Virus record (IMG/VR): IMGVR_UViG_3300023179_000605 | Location: 1 to 20,826 of that record | DNA length: 20,826 bases | Reading direction: 5' to 3' (one strand) | Origin: a virus | In this document: positions 1 through 7,784 of the stretch, in pieces | Layout: every line of letters starts with the position of its first letter | How positions within the stretch are numbered: the stretch's first letter is position 1 | The notes under the pieces: model-generated | Databases searched by the model: none | Seen by the model: only the letters and a program-made list of their open reading frames with translations | What the model was told of the DNA's origin: nothing | Made by a program: the position numbers and the translations under genes

Positions 1-1356
1 AAAAAAGCTACTCTTAGCGTAGTTACTGATTATGAGCATTATAAATCATATTTCAAATGCTTTGTTATAAATTTTGAGCAGTTGCATAATATTACCGAGC
101 AGTATTTTGACTTGGTGATCATCGATGAGGCCCACAGCACTGGTGCCTATGCTACACCATCAAAACGAACAAAAGAATTAAAACGGTTATGCCATAACTT
201 ACCAATTATCTATCTTAGTGGTACACCATCACCCGAAAGCTACAGTCAATTATACCATCAATTTTGGATAAGCTCATTTAACCCATTTACGCAAAAAAAC
301 TTTTATACTTGGGCTAGAGAAGGCTTTGTTACCATTGGCACAAAATATGTTTTCAATCGACAAATCCACGATTACGATAATGCTAATAAAGAAGCCATTG
401 ACAAAGTAGTTGGTCATTTATTTTTGCCTTATACACAACAAGAGGCTGGCTTTGAACAATTGGTTGATGAGCATATTCATCAGGTTGAAATGTCCGACCG
501 CACGTATCAGGTTTGCAATAAACTACGTATTAACAAAGTAATTACAGGCAAGAATGGTGATGTAATTGAAGCAGATACGGAAGTTAAACTACTATCCAAG
601 CTTCACCAGCTTTATTCAGGTACAATTATATTTGATGTTGCAGTTGATAATAGCAAAGAATATGCAGTTACTGATGATAGCAAAGTAAATTATATCTTTC
701 ACACGTTTAAAGGCTTGAAATTTGCCGTATTTTACAAATTTAAAGCAGAACGTTTAGCAATAATAGAAGGTGCTGAAAAAAGGGGCTTAAAATGGACCGA
801 ATCACCTGAGGAATTTCAATCTACTGATGACATAATATTTTTATCTCAGTTTGTGAGTGGTAGGGAAGGTGTTAACCTATCTACTGCAGATTGCTTAGTG
901 TGTTATAATATAGATTTTTCTGCAGTTACTTATTTTCAAGTTAGAGCAAGGCTCCAGTCCAAAGACAGAGTTGATCCTGCCAAAGTACATTGGATTTTTG
1001 CCAAAGATGGGATTGAAGAACGAATTTATAAAGCCGTTTGCAACAAGAAAAACTACACTACATCTTACTTTATTGAGGAAGAGAAAGCAAGACCAGTGCA
1101 GGTGGTAGAACAGGTAAAACAAGTTACTAACGTTGCACGTAATGAGGTGCAGATACAAGTGTATAAAAAAATGGCTTTGCAAAGTTTGAAAAAATATCCT
1201 AAGTTTGATGCCCGACAAATTGAAAACTACTTATGGTGCTGGTGCAATGATATGAAAGATAATCTAATTAACGCTGGCATTGATACACAATCATTTTATA
1301 AACTACTTTTAATTGAAAGAATCACAAATACAACATCAGATAATAAAATGGCTTGA
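1..1356 (+). CDS. Superfamily 2 DNA/RNA helicase, C-terminal fragment (5' end outside window)
   Basis: The frame is open from base 1, so the gene starts upstream; the first possible in-window start, a TTG at 82, lies inside the ATPase core and is not the true start. Visible SF2 motifs are a DEAH box (bases 124-135), a motif III-like SGTP (217-228), and in the second RecA-like lobe the block SGREGVN followed by a motif VI-like QVRAR (937-951). Motif I (Walker A) must lie upstream. Proteins of this type use ATP to unwind or remodel nucleic acid. Its position before a VRR-NUC nuclease and a primase-helicase suggests a role in phage replication or recombination; that role is inference. The last 44 bases overlap the nuclease gene, which suggests co-translation. 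The exact subfamily (for example restriction-type or Snf2-like) cannot be settled from the fragment. Confidence 0.85.
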   Translation, partial: KKATLSVVTDYEHYKSYFKCFVINFEQLHNITEQYFDLVIIDEAHSTGAYATPSKRTKELKRLCHNLPIIYLSGTPSPESYSQLYHQFWISSFNPFTQKNFYTWAREGFVTIGTKYVFNRQIHDYDNANKEAIDKVVGHLFLPYTQQEAGFEQLVDEHIHQVEMSDRTYQVCNKLRINKVITGKNGDVIEADTEVKLLSKLHQLYSGTIIFDVAVDNSKEYAVTDDSKVNYIFHTFKGLKFAVFYKFKAERLAIIEGAEKRGLKWTESPEEFQSTDDIIFLSQFVSGREGVNLSTADCLVCYNIDFSAVTYFQVRARLQSKDRVDPAKVHWIFAKDGIEERIYKAVCNKKNYTTSYFIEEEKARPVQVVEQVKQVTNVARNEVQIQVYKKMALQSLKKYPKFDARQIENYLWCWCNDMKDNLINAGIDTQSFYKLLLIERITNTTSDNKMA

Positions 1357-1624
1357 ATCTGAAGGGTGGCTAGTAGTTAAGATAATTCAAACTAATAAGA
1401 ATGGTTGGCCCGATTTACAATTACATGCTTTCGGGTTGACCATTTTTATTGAAGTGAAATCTGAGAAAGGAAAACTATCTGAGCTGCAAAAATATCGACA
1501 CAAACAACTACAAGACAAAGGCTTTTTTGTAATTACATCATCATCATTAAATCATCTACAAAATGAATTTATTAAAATCAGCGAAGGACTACGTGTCAAT
1601 CGGATTATCAGTAATCTCAACTGA
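1313..1624 (+). CDS. VRR-NUC domain nuclease (Holliday-junction-resolvase-like)
   Basis: This 103-residue protein is essentially one VRR-NUC domain. It has an N-terminal glutamate-bearing helix (ESQIQHQIIKWLESEGW), then GWPDL, then the IEVKSEKGKLSELQ block holding the E-x-K of the PD-(D/E)xK fold, and a Q-x3-R/K-x2-L helix. Known members are metal-dependent nucleases, often in phage replication modules, and some cut branched DNA. The start is a TTG at 1313, directly preceded in frame by TAA (1310-1312); it gives the domain its full N-terminus and no ATG would. The gene overlaps the helicase by 44 bases and the primase by 62, so the three are probably translated from one message. The substrate is not evident from sequence. 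Confidence 0.85.
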   Translation: MKESQIQHQIIKWLESEGWLVVKIIQTNKNGWPDLQLHAFGLTIFIEVKSEKGKLSELQKYRHKQLQDKGFFVITSSSLNHLQNEFIKISEGLRVNRIISNLN

Positions 1625-3923
1625 TAACACTAAGCGTTCTATTGGTTCATGGAAACAATATCAATACAACTTACCAACTGAACAGCAACTTAATACAATG
1701 TTTGCACATCCTAAAGTGCAAGGACTTGCAGTTATTTGTGGGGCTGTATCAGGCAATCTAGAAGTAATTGATGTTGATTGCAAATATGGGGTTGATTTTA
1801 CGAAATATTGTGACAAAATACTAGATGCAGATCCAGTGTTATTTAGCAAATTATTTATCGTTAAAACCAAATCTAATGGCTATCATATTTACTTTAGATG
1901 TGAGCATATTGAAGGCAATCAAAAGCTAGCAGAACGGCCACCAAATGATGCAGAATTAAAAGCCAATCCAATGGCTAAATCTTATGTATTAATTGAGACA
2001 AGAGGTGAAGGTGGTTATGTTTGTGCGCCTCCAACTGCAGGATACAATCCAATTGAAGGCAACGCTAAAACAATACCAGTTATAAGCATTGATGAGCGTG
2101 ATGTATTGATGTCATGTGCTAGAGAATTTAATAAAATAATTGAGCCAATTGAACAGCCTAAAATTGCACATAATAACGATAAGCTTACAATTTGGGATGA
2201 TTACAATAAAAGAGGTGATGTATTAGCATTACTTGAAAAGCATGGTTGGACAGTTTTAAATAATGACGGCAAAAAAACTTATTTACTTAGACCAGGTTCT
2301 ACCACATCAGCAACATCTGCAGTATTATTTAATGATACAAGAATATTTTACCCACATACTACATCAACTAACTTTCAAAACAAAGGATATAATCCATTTG
2401 GTGTTTATTGTATGCTAGAAGCTAACAACGATGCAAAAAGAGCATGTAAGCAATTAGCTGACATTTACGGCGAAAAAAACACTAATGGTTGGTTTTGGTA
2501 CCATAATAAAAATGGGGCCGTAATTATTGAGCGTTATGCACTGCAGAAATGGTTGCACTATAATAACTATCAGCTATATTTTCAAAATGCTAAAAATAAA
2601 GTATATCGGCTTATACATGAAGAAAATAGGCAAGTAAGGGAAGTATACCCTGAATCAATAAAAAAGTTTATAAAAAAGAAGCTAGTAGATGCTGGGCATA
2701 TTGATGTAATGGAGCAAATAATAAAAAATACAAACAGCATTTTTACTGATGCATTCTTTGAATACATTGATAAATCTGAGATTGAGATTTTAAGAGATGA
2801 AGCAAACAAATGCTACTTTCCATTCAAAAATGGTATCGTAACCATAGATAAAAATAATATCACCAGGATAGATTATGGCACCATTAACCAATCTATTTGG
2901 GATAGCCAAATTAATGATTTTGACATCTATGTCAATAAAGAAGCTGATATAACTGAGTGCCAGTACTATAAATTTATAGAAAAAATTAGTAACGATGAGC
3001 CGGAGCGTATTAATTATGCTATGTCTATCATTGGATACATCCTGCATTCATATAAAGATTCATCAAGGCCATTTGCAGTAATATTAGCTGAGGAAACTGA
3101 TGACGAATCCAAAGGTGGTGGAACAGGTAAAGGTATTTTCTTTAAAGCCATTAGCAAACTCATTCCAACAGTTACAATGGATGGTAAAAACTTCAAGCCT
3201 GATAAGACGTTTGCATTTAGCCGGGTAGAGCTTGGAACAAAGCTTGTAATCATTGAGGATTGTCCTAAAAATGTAGAATTTGAACGGTATTACCCGACCA
3301 TTACCGAAGGTATGACGATAGAAAAAAAGAATAAGGATGAAATATTCCTATCTTTTGATGATAGCCCTAAAATAGCATTTACTACCAATTATAGCATAGC
3401 AAGTAATGCAGAGCATGCTAAACGTAGACAGCGTGTGCTTGAGTTTGCTCCATTTTTCTCATCATCAAAAACTCCACAGGATTATTTTGGTAATAAGCTA
3501 TTTTATGACTGGGATAACGATGAGTGGCAACGATTCTACAACTTTCTATTTAGATGTGTGCAGTATTATTTTCAAAATGGCATAAAACCAATTATGAATA
3601 GTGAAAAGTTAAATAGAAAGCAAATTAAAATGCAATTTGGAGAGGATTTTCTTGATTATTTTGATACTTTAATTCAAGATCATTTCGGGCAACTTTTACC
3701 ATTATCTGATGAGTGGAAAAACTTTTTAAATAGGTATGAATTACAGCCAAGAGAATACAGTCTAAAAAGATTTGTGAAAGGATTAAAAATCGGTTCCCAA
3801 ATTTTACAAATCGATTACAACGATATAAAATTGAGAGAAGATAATAACAAAAAGTACTTTAAAATAGGAAAAAATAATAATAACTATCAAGAAATTGTAA
3901 CCAATGTTACTGATTTATTTTGA
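1563..3923 (+). CDS. Primase-polymerase / SF3-type helicase fusion protein
   Basis: This 786-residue protein combines primer synthesis and replicative helicase functions. The N-terminus fits the bifunctional primase-polymerase (Prim-Pol) family: the block KDYVSIGLSVI, a conserved tryptophan followed by a tyrosine-rich stretch, and the metal-binding aspartates D70 and D72 in EVIDVD. The C-terminal half is a D5/SF3-like ATPase with Walker A GGGTGKG (518-524), Walker B LVIIED (E565, D566), a sensor asparagine in TTNYS (N609) and an arginine-rich KRRQR segment (620-624). The ATG start reproduces the usual family N-terminus. The gene overlaps the nuclease by 62 bases and ends next to a repeat-rich A+T block that could be its origin. 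The C-terminal coding end itself carries one of those repeats (3896-3905). I am confident of the family but not of details such as template preference. Confidence 0.88.
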   Translation: MNLLKSAKDYVSIGLSVISTDNTKRSIGSWKQYQYNLPTEQQLNTMFAHPKVQGLAVICGAVSGNLEVIDVDCKYGVDFTKYCDKILDADPVLFSKLFIVKTKSNGYHIYFRCEHIEGNQKLAERPPNDAELKANPMAKSYVLIETRGEGGYVCAPPTAGYNPIEGNAKTIPVISIDERDVLMSCAREFNKIIEPIEQPKIAHNNDKLTIWDDYNKRGDVLALLEKHGWTVLNNDGKKTYLLRPGSTTSATSAVLFNDTRIFYPHTTSTNFQNKGYNPFGVYCMLEANNDAKRACKQLADIYGEKNTNGWFWYHNKNGAVIIERYALQKWLHYNNYQLYFQNAKNKVYRLIHEENRQVREVYPESIKKFIKKKLVDAGHIDVMEQIIKNTNSIFTDAFFEYIDKSEIEILRDEANKCYFPFKNGIVTIDKNNITRIDYGTINQSIWDSQINDFDIYVNKEADITECQYYKFIEKISNDEPERINYAMSIIGYILHSYKDSSRPFAVILAEETDDESKGGGTGKGIFFKAISKLIPTVTMDGKNFKPDKTFAFSRVELGTKLVIIEDCPKNVEFERYYPTITEGMTIEKKNKDEIFLSFDDSPKIAFTTNYSIASNAEHAKRRQRVLEFAPFFSSSKTPQDYFGNKLFYDWDNDEWQRFYNFLFRCVQYYFQNGIKPIMNSEKLNRKQIKMQFGEDFLDYFDTLIQDHFGQLLPLSDEWKNFLNRYELQPREYSLKRFVKGLKIGSQILQIDYNDIKLREDNNKKYFKIGKNNNNYQEIVTNVTDLF

Positions 3924-4094
3924 TGTGTAATCAATTATTATTAATATCGGTTACATCGTAACTTATTAAAAATCAATTAAAACCAAATGTTTGTAATCAA
4001 TGTAATCAATATTTATACTTAATTTACTAAAGTATATATATATATATATATATAGAAAGTAGGAATTTTGGTAAAAAACGATTACACGATTACA
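3896..4094 (+). repeat. Iteron-like TGTAAYC repeats flanking an A+T-rich core
   Basis: Four forward copies of TGTAAYCAAT start at 3896, 3926, 3992 and 4001; the first reads C at the variable base and the last two overlap by one base. A reverse copy, ATCGGTTACA, lies at 3946-3955. Two overlapping reverse copies of the shorter core, ACGATTACA, lie at 4078-4086 and 4086-4094. The forward copies lie left of a (TA)11 run and the last two reverse copies right of it. Two perfect 5-bp inverted repeats of GTTAC/GTAAC type also occur (3897-3910 and 3950-3962). Clustered repeats beside an easily melted core, next to a primase-helicase gene, resemble an iteron origin, but an operator array for a repressor would look similar. 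Confidence 0.55.
4033..4054. repeat. (TA)11 dinucleotide tract
   Basis: This is a perfect alternating TA run of 22 bases inside the 186-base gap between the primase and the next ATG start. It is the most easily melted sequence in the window and can extrude as a cruciform. It may be the unwinding element of an origin. Its length may vary between copies or assemblies. Confidence 0.9.
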
Positions 4095-4436
4095 AACGAT
4101 AAAAAAGCTATGGAAAAAACGACTATTTACAGGGTGTACAATTCAAATAAAAATTTAGCTTATAAAGTAGCAACTTCTACCAGATCAGATGATGAAATAT
4201 TAGACATAATTTGGTCAATGTTTGAAGGTATGAAAACAATATTTCGTGTTTATAAAAATGATGAGCTTGTTTTAACTTTAAATACAAAAAAAAGGTTTCG
4301 TATAAATAAAAAGATATTAGAGGTAAATACAGGCACGATATTTAAAGACCTTACCGAAATGAAGGATGTGTTGCTAATAGACCGTAAAAAAGCCTTAGAA
4401 TTAGTTAAGCGGTCATTTAATTATCGTTATGTCTAA
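4068..4436 (+). CDS. Hypothetical protein, possible DNA-binding C-terminus
   Basis: I do not recognise this 122-residue, lysine-rich protein. The frame opens at a TTG (4068), but an in-frame ATG at 4110 gives a 108-residue product beginning MEKTTIYRVYNS. I prefer the ATG, because the two reverse-strand repeats of the iteron-like block lie between the candidate starts. The N-terminal half looks like alternating strands with one amphipathic helix (DDEILDIIWSMFEGM). The C-terminal 35 residues (GTIFKDLTEM onward) resemble the short helix-turn-helix segments of NUMOD1-type domains; this is a weak visual match. It stands between the replication and packaging modules, where phages often keep regulators or small nuclease-associated proteins. 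It could bind the adjacent repeats, which is inference only. Confidence 0.6.
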   Translation: MVKNDYTITNDKKAMEKTTIYRVYNSNKNLAYKVATSTRSDDEILDIIWSMFEGMKTIFRVYKNDELVLTLNTKKRFRINKKILEVNTGTIFKDLTEMKDVLLIDRKKALELVKRSFNYRYV

Positions 4437-4477
4437 GAAAATGTGTAATTTTATATTGAATAAACGACAAAAAATCT

Positions 4478-4792
4478 ATGGCAGGTAAAGGCGGGGCTAG
4501 ACCTGGAGCAGGAAGGCCTAAAAGAGAATTTGAGATTGATGTAAGGAATATAGCTATAAAAGCTATTGAGGAATACTACGGTAGTATTCACAATGGCTTT
4601 GTGTCATTACTGAATAGCAAAGAACCATCATTGATTAAGTTTTGTTGGGAGCATGGAGTTGGTAAACCTACCGACCAAATACAAATGAGCGTTGAACAAG
4701 ATATAAAAACATTTGAAGTAATACAACTGCCTGATAATGGTCGGGATAATTTCATTGAACCAATAGAGGAAATCATTGAGCCAAACATATAA
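4478..4792 (+). CDS. terS: Probable terminase small subunit
   Basis: This 104-residue protein begins with the glycine/arginine-rich GGARPGAGRPK segment common at the N-terminus of terminase small subunits and related phage DNA-binding proteins. A helical middle follows (NIAIKAIEEYY, then SLIKFCWEHGVGKP), with an acidic tail at the C-terminus. Small terminases recognise the packaging start site on phage DNA and hand it to the large subunit. The gene overlaps the large terminase by 17 bases, the classical arrangement, and this context is the strongest evidence. The ATG start keeps the conserved N-terminal motif. A short 41-base gap separates it from the preceding gene. The protein is slightly shorter than many small terminases. 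A generic DNA-binding protein is the alternative, but position makes that less likely. Confidence 0.7.
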   Translation: MAGKGGARPGAGRPKREFEIDVRNIAIKAIEEYYGSIHNGFVSLLNSKEPSLIKFCWEHGVGKPTDQIQMSVEQDIKTFEVIQLPDNGRDNFIEPIEEIIEPNI

Positions 4793-6293
4793 TATCAACT
4801 ACATAAGACCTCAGCCAGGTTATCAGACAATAGCACTGTCTAGTCCTGCAGACATCGTCATTGGCGGTGCAGCTGCGTTTGTGGGTAAGACCTTTGCTTT
4901 GTTACTTGATCCTATTAGACACATTGGCATTAAAGGTTTTGGCGGTGTGATATTCCGTAGAACCAGTGTGCAGATTAGAAATGAGGGCGGCTTATGGGAC
5001 ACATCAACAAAGCTTTACCCAATTGTTAAGGGTGATGCAAGAGAGTCATCATTAGATTGGAAATTCCCATCCGGAGTAAAGATTTCATTTAGGCATTTGG
5101 AGTACGAGAAAAATAAATATGATTGGCAAGGTGCGCAGATTCCCTTTCTTGGCTTTGATGAATTAACGCACTTTACTGAATCAATGTTTTTTTATTTGCT
5201 ATCACGTAACCGTAGTGCCTGCAGTGTTAAGCCATATGTTAGGGCAACATGCAATCCTGATCCTGAATCGTGGGTTTATAAGCTTATCAGTTGGTGGATT
5301 GATCCTGAGACAGGATTCCCAATATTGGAGCGAAGAGGTAAACTGAGATACTTCATCAAGTATGGTCATGATTATATTTGGGGCGATAATTATGATGAAG
5401 TGTATGAGAAGGCTGAGCATATCATTAAGCCGATGATAGATGCATCAGGATTAACGGCAAGGGATTTTATTAAGTCCATTACGTTTGTGAGTGGTTCAAT
5501 CTACGATAACAAGGAAGGGTTAAAGAATGATCCTTCTTATCCAGGTAATTTGCTTAGTCAAGATGAGGACACCAGGAAGCAATTGTTGGAAGGCAGATGG
5601 AAGGTGAGCAACAGTCCTAATGACATTTACGATTATGATGCATTTGTTGGTATGTTTGACAACATTAAAGGTGTTGACAAGACAGGAAGATACATAACAG
5701 CAGATATTGCAATGAAAGGAAGCAATAAGCTTGTAGTAGGATATTGGGAAGGGATGGAATTAATGGACATTGAGATAATGGATAAGAGTGATGGTAAGCA
5801 AGTGATAGATTTAATTAATAAGATGGCTCAAAAGTATTCCGTAGAAAATCGTTATATTTGTTATGACGCGGATGGTGTAGGTAGTTATGTTGATGGTTTT
5901 ATACGTGGTGCTGTGCCATTCAATGGTGGTGCATCAGCAATGAGTGTTAAAGATGAGGCATCAGGAAGGCTGATAAAAGAAAACTACATGAATCTAAAAA
6001 CGCAGTGCTATTATCGTACAGGTAATGCAGTGAGTATGGGTAGAATGAAGGTTAACAAGCATGTAGCATCTAAGATGTACGATAATACAATGACGGTCAA
6101 ACAACGATTTATGTATGAGCGTAAAGCCATACAACGAGCTAAGAGTGATTATGATGGTAAGCTTAGGATAATAGGCAAAGATGAGATGAAGGTGAAGCTT
6201 AACGGAGATAGTCCGGATTTATTGGATATGTTTATGATGAGAGAGATATTTGAATTTAAACCTAAAATGGTGTTTGCATATGAAATGGATTGA
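4776..6293 (+). CDS. terL: Terminase large subunit (packaging ATPase/nuclease)
   Basis: This 505-residue protein is the motor that pumps DNA into the prohead and cuts it. The ATPase domain shows a Walker A of the form GGAAAFVGKT (30-39), an arginine-bearing FRRTS motif, Walker B LGFDE with D128 and E129, and the coupling-type motif RATCNPD. The C-terminal RNase H-like nuclease domain shows the first acidic strand YITADIA (D310) and a second acidic motif YDADGVG (D364, D366). The start is a TTG; the first in-frame ATG lies well past Walker A, so it would delete the ATP-binding loop. The gene overlaps the small terminase by 17 bases and the portal by 14, fitting translational coupling. The Walker A loop has F-V where many family members have glycines, but it still fits [AG]-x4-GK[ST]. 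Confidence 0.93.
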   Translation: MSQTYNINYIRPQPGYQTIALSSPADIVIGGAAAFVGKTFALLLDPIRHIGIKGFGGVIFRRTSVQIRNEGGLWDTSTKLYPIVKGDARESSLDWKFPSGVKISFRHLEYEKNKYDWQGAQIPFLGFDELTHFTESMFFYLLSRNRSACSVKPYVRATCNPDPESWVYKLISWWIDPETGFPILERRGKLRYFIKYGHDYIWGDNYDEVYEKAEHIIKPMIDASGLTARDFIKSITFVSGSIYDNKEGLKNDPSYPGNLLSQDEDTRKQLLEGRWKVSNSPNDIYDYDAFVGMFDNIKGVDKTGRYITADIAMKGSNKLVVGYWEGMELMDIEIMDKSDGKQVIDLINKMAQKYSVENRYICYDADGVGSYVDGFIRGAVPFNGGASAMSVKDEASGRLIKENYMNLKTQCYYRTGNAVSMGRMKVNKHVASKMYDNTMTVKQRFMYERKAIQRAKSDYDGKLRIIGKDEMKVKLNGDSPDLLDMFMMREIFEFKPKMVFAYEMD

Positions 6294-7596
6294 TAAGATT
6301 TTTGGTAAGAAAGAAACCAAAACAAAGGCAGTAAATAACATGGTTGGTATGACCATAAATGCCAGTAATGCAATATTCCCAAGTTGGCAAACAGTTGAGG
6401 CAATAAATGAATACTGCACGATAGATGACATTTACTCAGTGATCAGTTACTTAGCTGAGACAGCTGCAAGGATTCCTTTTTATGGCTATCAAGTTGTTGA
6501 TGATGAAGCAATGAAAGGTTATAAAAGACATGACTTTGCAAGCATCCAAAAGAAATACTACAAGACAAAAGCTTTACAGGATTTACAGCCTGATGATATC
6601 TTTATGAAGATGTTAGATGGCATAAGCTATGAGGACAAAATTAAATACTACACAATTCTCTACATTACTGGGGAATTGTTTTTGTATAAGGAGGTGTTGG
6701 AATTAGGGCCTAATTCCGGTATGGTTTATTTGCATGCATTGAACAATCAAAATGTAACGGTGTTGGTTAGTGATACGTTTCCACAGCGTGTGGTTGGCTA
6801 TAGATACTTTGATGTAAACTTTGATGGTAAGTTTACTACTGATGATATTATTCATGTAAAGTATTACAATCCAACCATCACCAATGGTCAGCAGTTCAGA
6901 GGCTTGAGTCCATTGCAGGTATTAACTAAAAGGATAACTAGATTAGATGCCGGTATGAATGCATCGGTAGCTCAAATGCAGAATGGTGGCATACCGGGTA
7001 TTGTGTATGAGAAATCAGATTTTGCCATTGAGACATTAGGTCAACGTAAAAATGATTTTGCTAAGTATCTAAAGAATAGCAGTAACAAAGGTGCGCCATA
7101 CTTTGCAGCTGGTGAAATGGGATATTTAGAGTTGGGATTAAAGCTTGCAGATATGGAAGTGAGTGATTTGCAAAAGATTGACTTTACAAAGATTTGCAAT
7201 GCATACAAGTTTCCTGAAGTGTTGTTGAATAATACTGATAGTAGTACATACAACAACATGAATACAGCATTAAAGATGTTGTACACAAACTCAATTTTGC
7301 CAAACATACATTTGCTTAGAGATGCTTTGATTAAGGGCATTTTGCCTATGTATCAGGATGGAATACAAAGAACCATTGAGATTGACATAAGCGACATCCC
7401 GGCAATGCAGGAAGATATGAAAACTCAAGCTGAGGCATTGAGTGCGATGTGGTGGATAACACCAAATGAAAAGCGTGAGATACAAGATTTTGAGATGATA
7501 GATGAGCCAATAATGAATCAGATAATAATTGATTCAGGTAAGCAAGTAATAACTGATTTAGGTATAACTGTTGAAGATGTAACAGTATTTGAATAA
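6280..7596 (+). CDS. Portal protein, HK97 family
   Basis: The portal forms the dodecameric ring at one head vertex through which DNA enters and leaves, and on which the terminase docks. This 438-residue protein has the HK97-type layout: a basic N-terminus (MKWIDKIFGKK), an early helix after ISYLAETAARIPF, a central block with DDIIHVKYYNP and GLSPLQVLTKRI, then NGGIPGIVYE and the late helix region around PEVLLNNTDSSTYNN. A TTG at 6250 would extend the frame, but the ATG at 6280 matches the usual short basic start and leaves a 14-base overlap with the large terminase. The stop shares its last base with the start of the next gene (TAATG), indicating reinitiation. Length is normal for the family. 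Confidence 0.92.
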   Translation: MKWIDKIFGKKETKTKAVNNMVGMTINASNAIFPSWQTVEAINEYCTIDDIYSVISYLAETAARIPFYGYQVVDDEAMKGYKRHDFASIQKKYYKTKALQDLQPDDIFMKMLDGISYEDKIKYYTILYITGELFLYKEVLELGPNSGMVYLHALNNQNVTVLVSDTFPQRVVGYRYFDVNFDGKFTTDDIIHVKYYNPTITNGQQFRGLSPLQVLTKRITRLDAGMNASVAQMQNGGIPGIVYEKSDFAIETLGQRKNDFAKYLKNSSNKGAPYFAAGEMGYLELGLKLADMEVSDLQKIDFTKICNAYKFPEVLLNNTDSSTYNNMNTALKMLYTNSILPNIHLLRDALIKGILPMYQDGIQRTIEIDISDIPAMQEDMKTQAEALSAMWWITPNEKREIQDFEMIDEPIMNQIIIDSGKQVITDLGITVEDVTVFE

Positions 7597-7784
7597 TGGA
7601 AAAAAGTATAGAGCAAATTACACAGATGTTACATAGTAAAATTTCATTGATATTAATCAGTGAGTTACCGGTTCCATCTTGTCCATTAAAGAAACAGCAA
7701 AGGGATTGGAAGGTAGAGCAAATAAAAAAATCATTAGCAAATAAGTTAGGAGTAAATGGGTTAGGTATAACCGTTAGTTTATGA
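7596..7784 (+). CDS. Small protein of unknown function in the head operon
   Basis: I do not recognise this 62-residue protein. It is basic in its second half (KKQQRDWKVEQIKKSLANKLG) and otherwise mildly hydrophobic, with no signal peptide or clear membrane segment. It is probably real: its ATG overlaps the portal stop by one base (TAATG) and its stop overlaps the next ATG by four (ATGA), so both junctions are translationally coupled. Its position between portal and MuF-like genes suggests a head assembly or connector-associated role, but no domain supports a specific function. It could instead act mainly to couple translation of the two flanking genes. Confidence 0.65.
   Translation: MEKSIEQITQMLHSKISLILISELPVPSCPLKKQQRDWKVEQIKKSLANKLGVNGLGITVSL

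Noticed and set aside
895-1218. Minus-strand frame of 107 codons inside the helicase
   Set aside because: It lies wholly opposite a gene with clear helicase motifs, is rich in Phe/Leu/Ile as expected from reading A+T-rich coding DNA backwards, and shows no domain. The other minus-strand frames in the window were rejected for the same reasons.
1528-1537. TGTAATTACA, a 10-base palindrome upstream of the primase start
   Set aside because: It shares TGTAAT with the iteron-like elements, but it is a single copy inside coding sequence and could easily arise by chance in A+T-rich DNA.
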